This document shows positions 6,249-6,508 of a stretch of DNA of 6,508 nt, piece after piece. The stretch's first letter is position 1, and each line of letters begins with the position of its first letter. Origin of the DNA: Actinomycetes bacterium (GTDB lineage: Bacteria; Actinomycetota; Actinomycetes; Actinomycetales; Microbacteriaceae); contig JAEWDJ010000410.1 in NCBI GenBank assembly GCA_023390155.1, forward strand, positions 1 through 6,508, written 5' to 3'. The notes below the pieces were generated by a model, which was not told the origin of the DNA, ran no database searches, and was given only the letters and a program-made list of their open reading frames with translations. Both the position numbers and the translations under genes were made by a program.

Positions 6249-6508
6249 TCACGCTATCGTGCCGCGCTCCACCAGCCACTCGCGCGCGGCGCGCGCCTCC
6301 GCCGCCTGGAACGCCCGCAGCGCCGGCATGCGCGGCGGCGCCGGTTGCAGCGAGCTGAGGCGGAACTCGCCCGCCAGACCCGCGAGCACGGCGTCGATCG
6401 CCTCGGGCGGCACGTCGGCGAGCAGTGGATGGGCGAGCAGCGCTCCCGCGCCGGACGCCCCGGCCAGCCGGGCGTCGAGTAACAGGGCGAGGCCGTCGAG
6501 CCAGGGAG
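6249..6508 (-). CDS. C-terminal end of an unrecognised protein (cut by the right edge)
   Basis: A minus-strand reading frame enters at the right edge and ends at TGA (6249-6251), giving 85 residues. The first complete codon starts at 6506. Third positions are almost all G or C and the residue mix is balanced, whereas the other two minus-strand frames here read as Arg/Ser/Pro-rich noise, so this is very likely real coding sequence. The segment is helix-prone: a Leu/Ala-rich part (LALLLDARLAGASGAGALL), then VPPEAIDAVLAGLAGEFRL, then a final amphipathic helix MPALRAFQAAEARAAREWL. I do not recognise the family. It contains a TTA leucine codon at 6480-6482, which is rare in such GC-rich genomes. 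It lies 85 bp upstream of the ATPase gene on the same strand and may be co-transcribed with it. Confidence 0.72.
   Translation of the reverse strand, partial: PWLDGLALLLDARLAGASGAGALLAHPLLADVPPEAIDAVLAGLAGEFRLSSLQPAPPRMPALRAFQAAEARAAREWLVERGTIA

Noticed and set aside
4772..6358. A 528-codon plus-strand open frame antisense to the AAA+ ATPase
   Set aside because: The composition is Arg/His/Gly-rich without motifs. The opposite strand carries the full set of AAA motifs, so this is a shadow frame; its C-terminal PSAIV repeats are just the 18-bp DNA repeat read through.

Overview
This is a GC-rich window, clearly around 70% by eye, with strong G/C third-position bias, purine-rich Shine-Dalgarno sites and tightly packed genes. 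That composition and the protein styles point to a high-GC actinobacterium. A member of Micrococcales such as a Microbacteriaceae is a reasonable guess, but no marker gene here proves it. There are six coding regions, one cut by the right edge. There are no RNA genes, CRISPR arrays, insertion sequences or phage genes.

Layout: a minus-strand pair covers 49-2889. A Dcu-family C4-dicarboxylate transporter is transcribed first, followed after 30 bp by a cytosolic M20-family (CNDP2-like) metallodipeptidase. The 176-bp divergent intergenic region (2890-3065) carries two dyad symmetries and a candidate promoter. From it an APC-family amino acid permease reads on the plus strand (3066-4394). The permease converges, with only 30 bp between stops, on a second minus-strand group: the C-terminal 85 codons of an unrecognised protein (6249 to the right edge), an AAA+ ATPase (4757-6163), and a small SnoaL/NTF2-like protein (4425-4760). 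The last two overlap by 4 bp (ATGA).

How the genes may work together: the left half looks like an amino acid, peptide and dicarboxylate uptake locus, with one dicarboxylate or aspartate transporter, one dipeptidase and one amino acid permease around a shared control region. The right half is an uncharacterised AAA+ module: a single-AAA protein with complete ATPase motifs, an uncharacterised N-terminal region of about 210 residues and no protease domain, translationally coupled to a small ligand-binding-fold or enzyme-like protein. An imperfect 18-bp tandem repeat lies immediately upstream of the ATPase gene.

Most of the window is ordinary chromosomal metabolism. The points most worth a second look are the AAA+/NTF2-like pair, the repeat array in front of it, the transporter-dipeptidase pairing with an enlarged transporter loop, and the dyads between the divergent transporters. 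Very long open frames exist antisense to real genes (for example plus-strand 10-3069), but these are composition artefacts.
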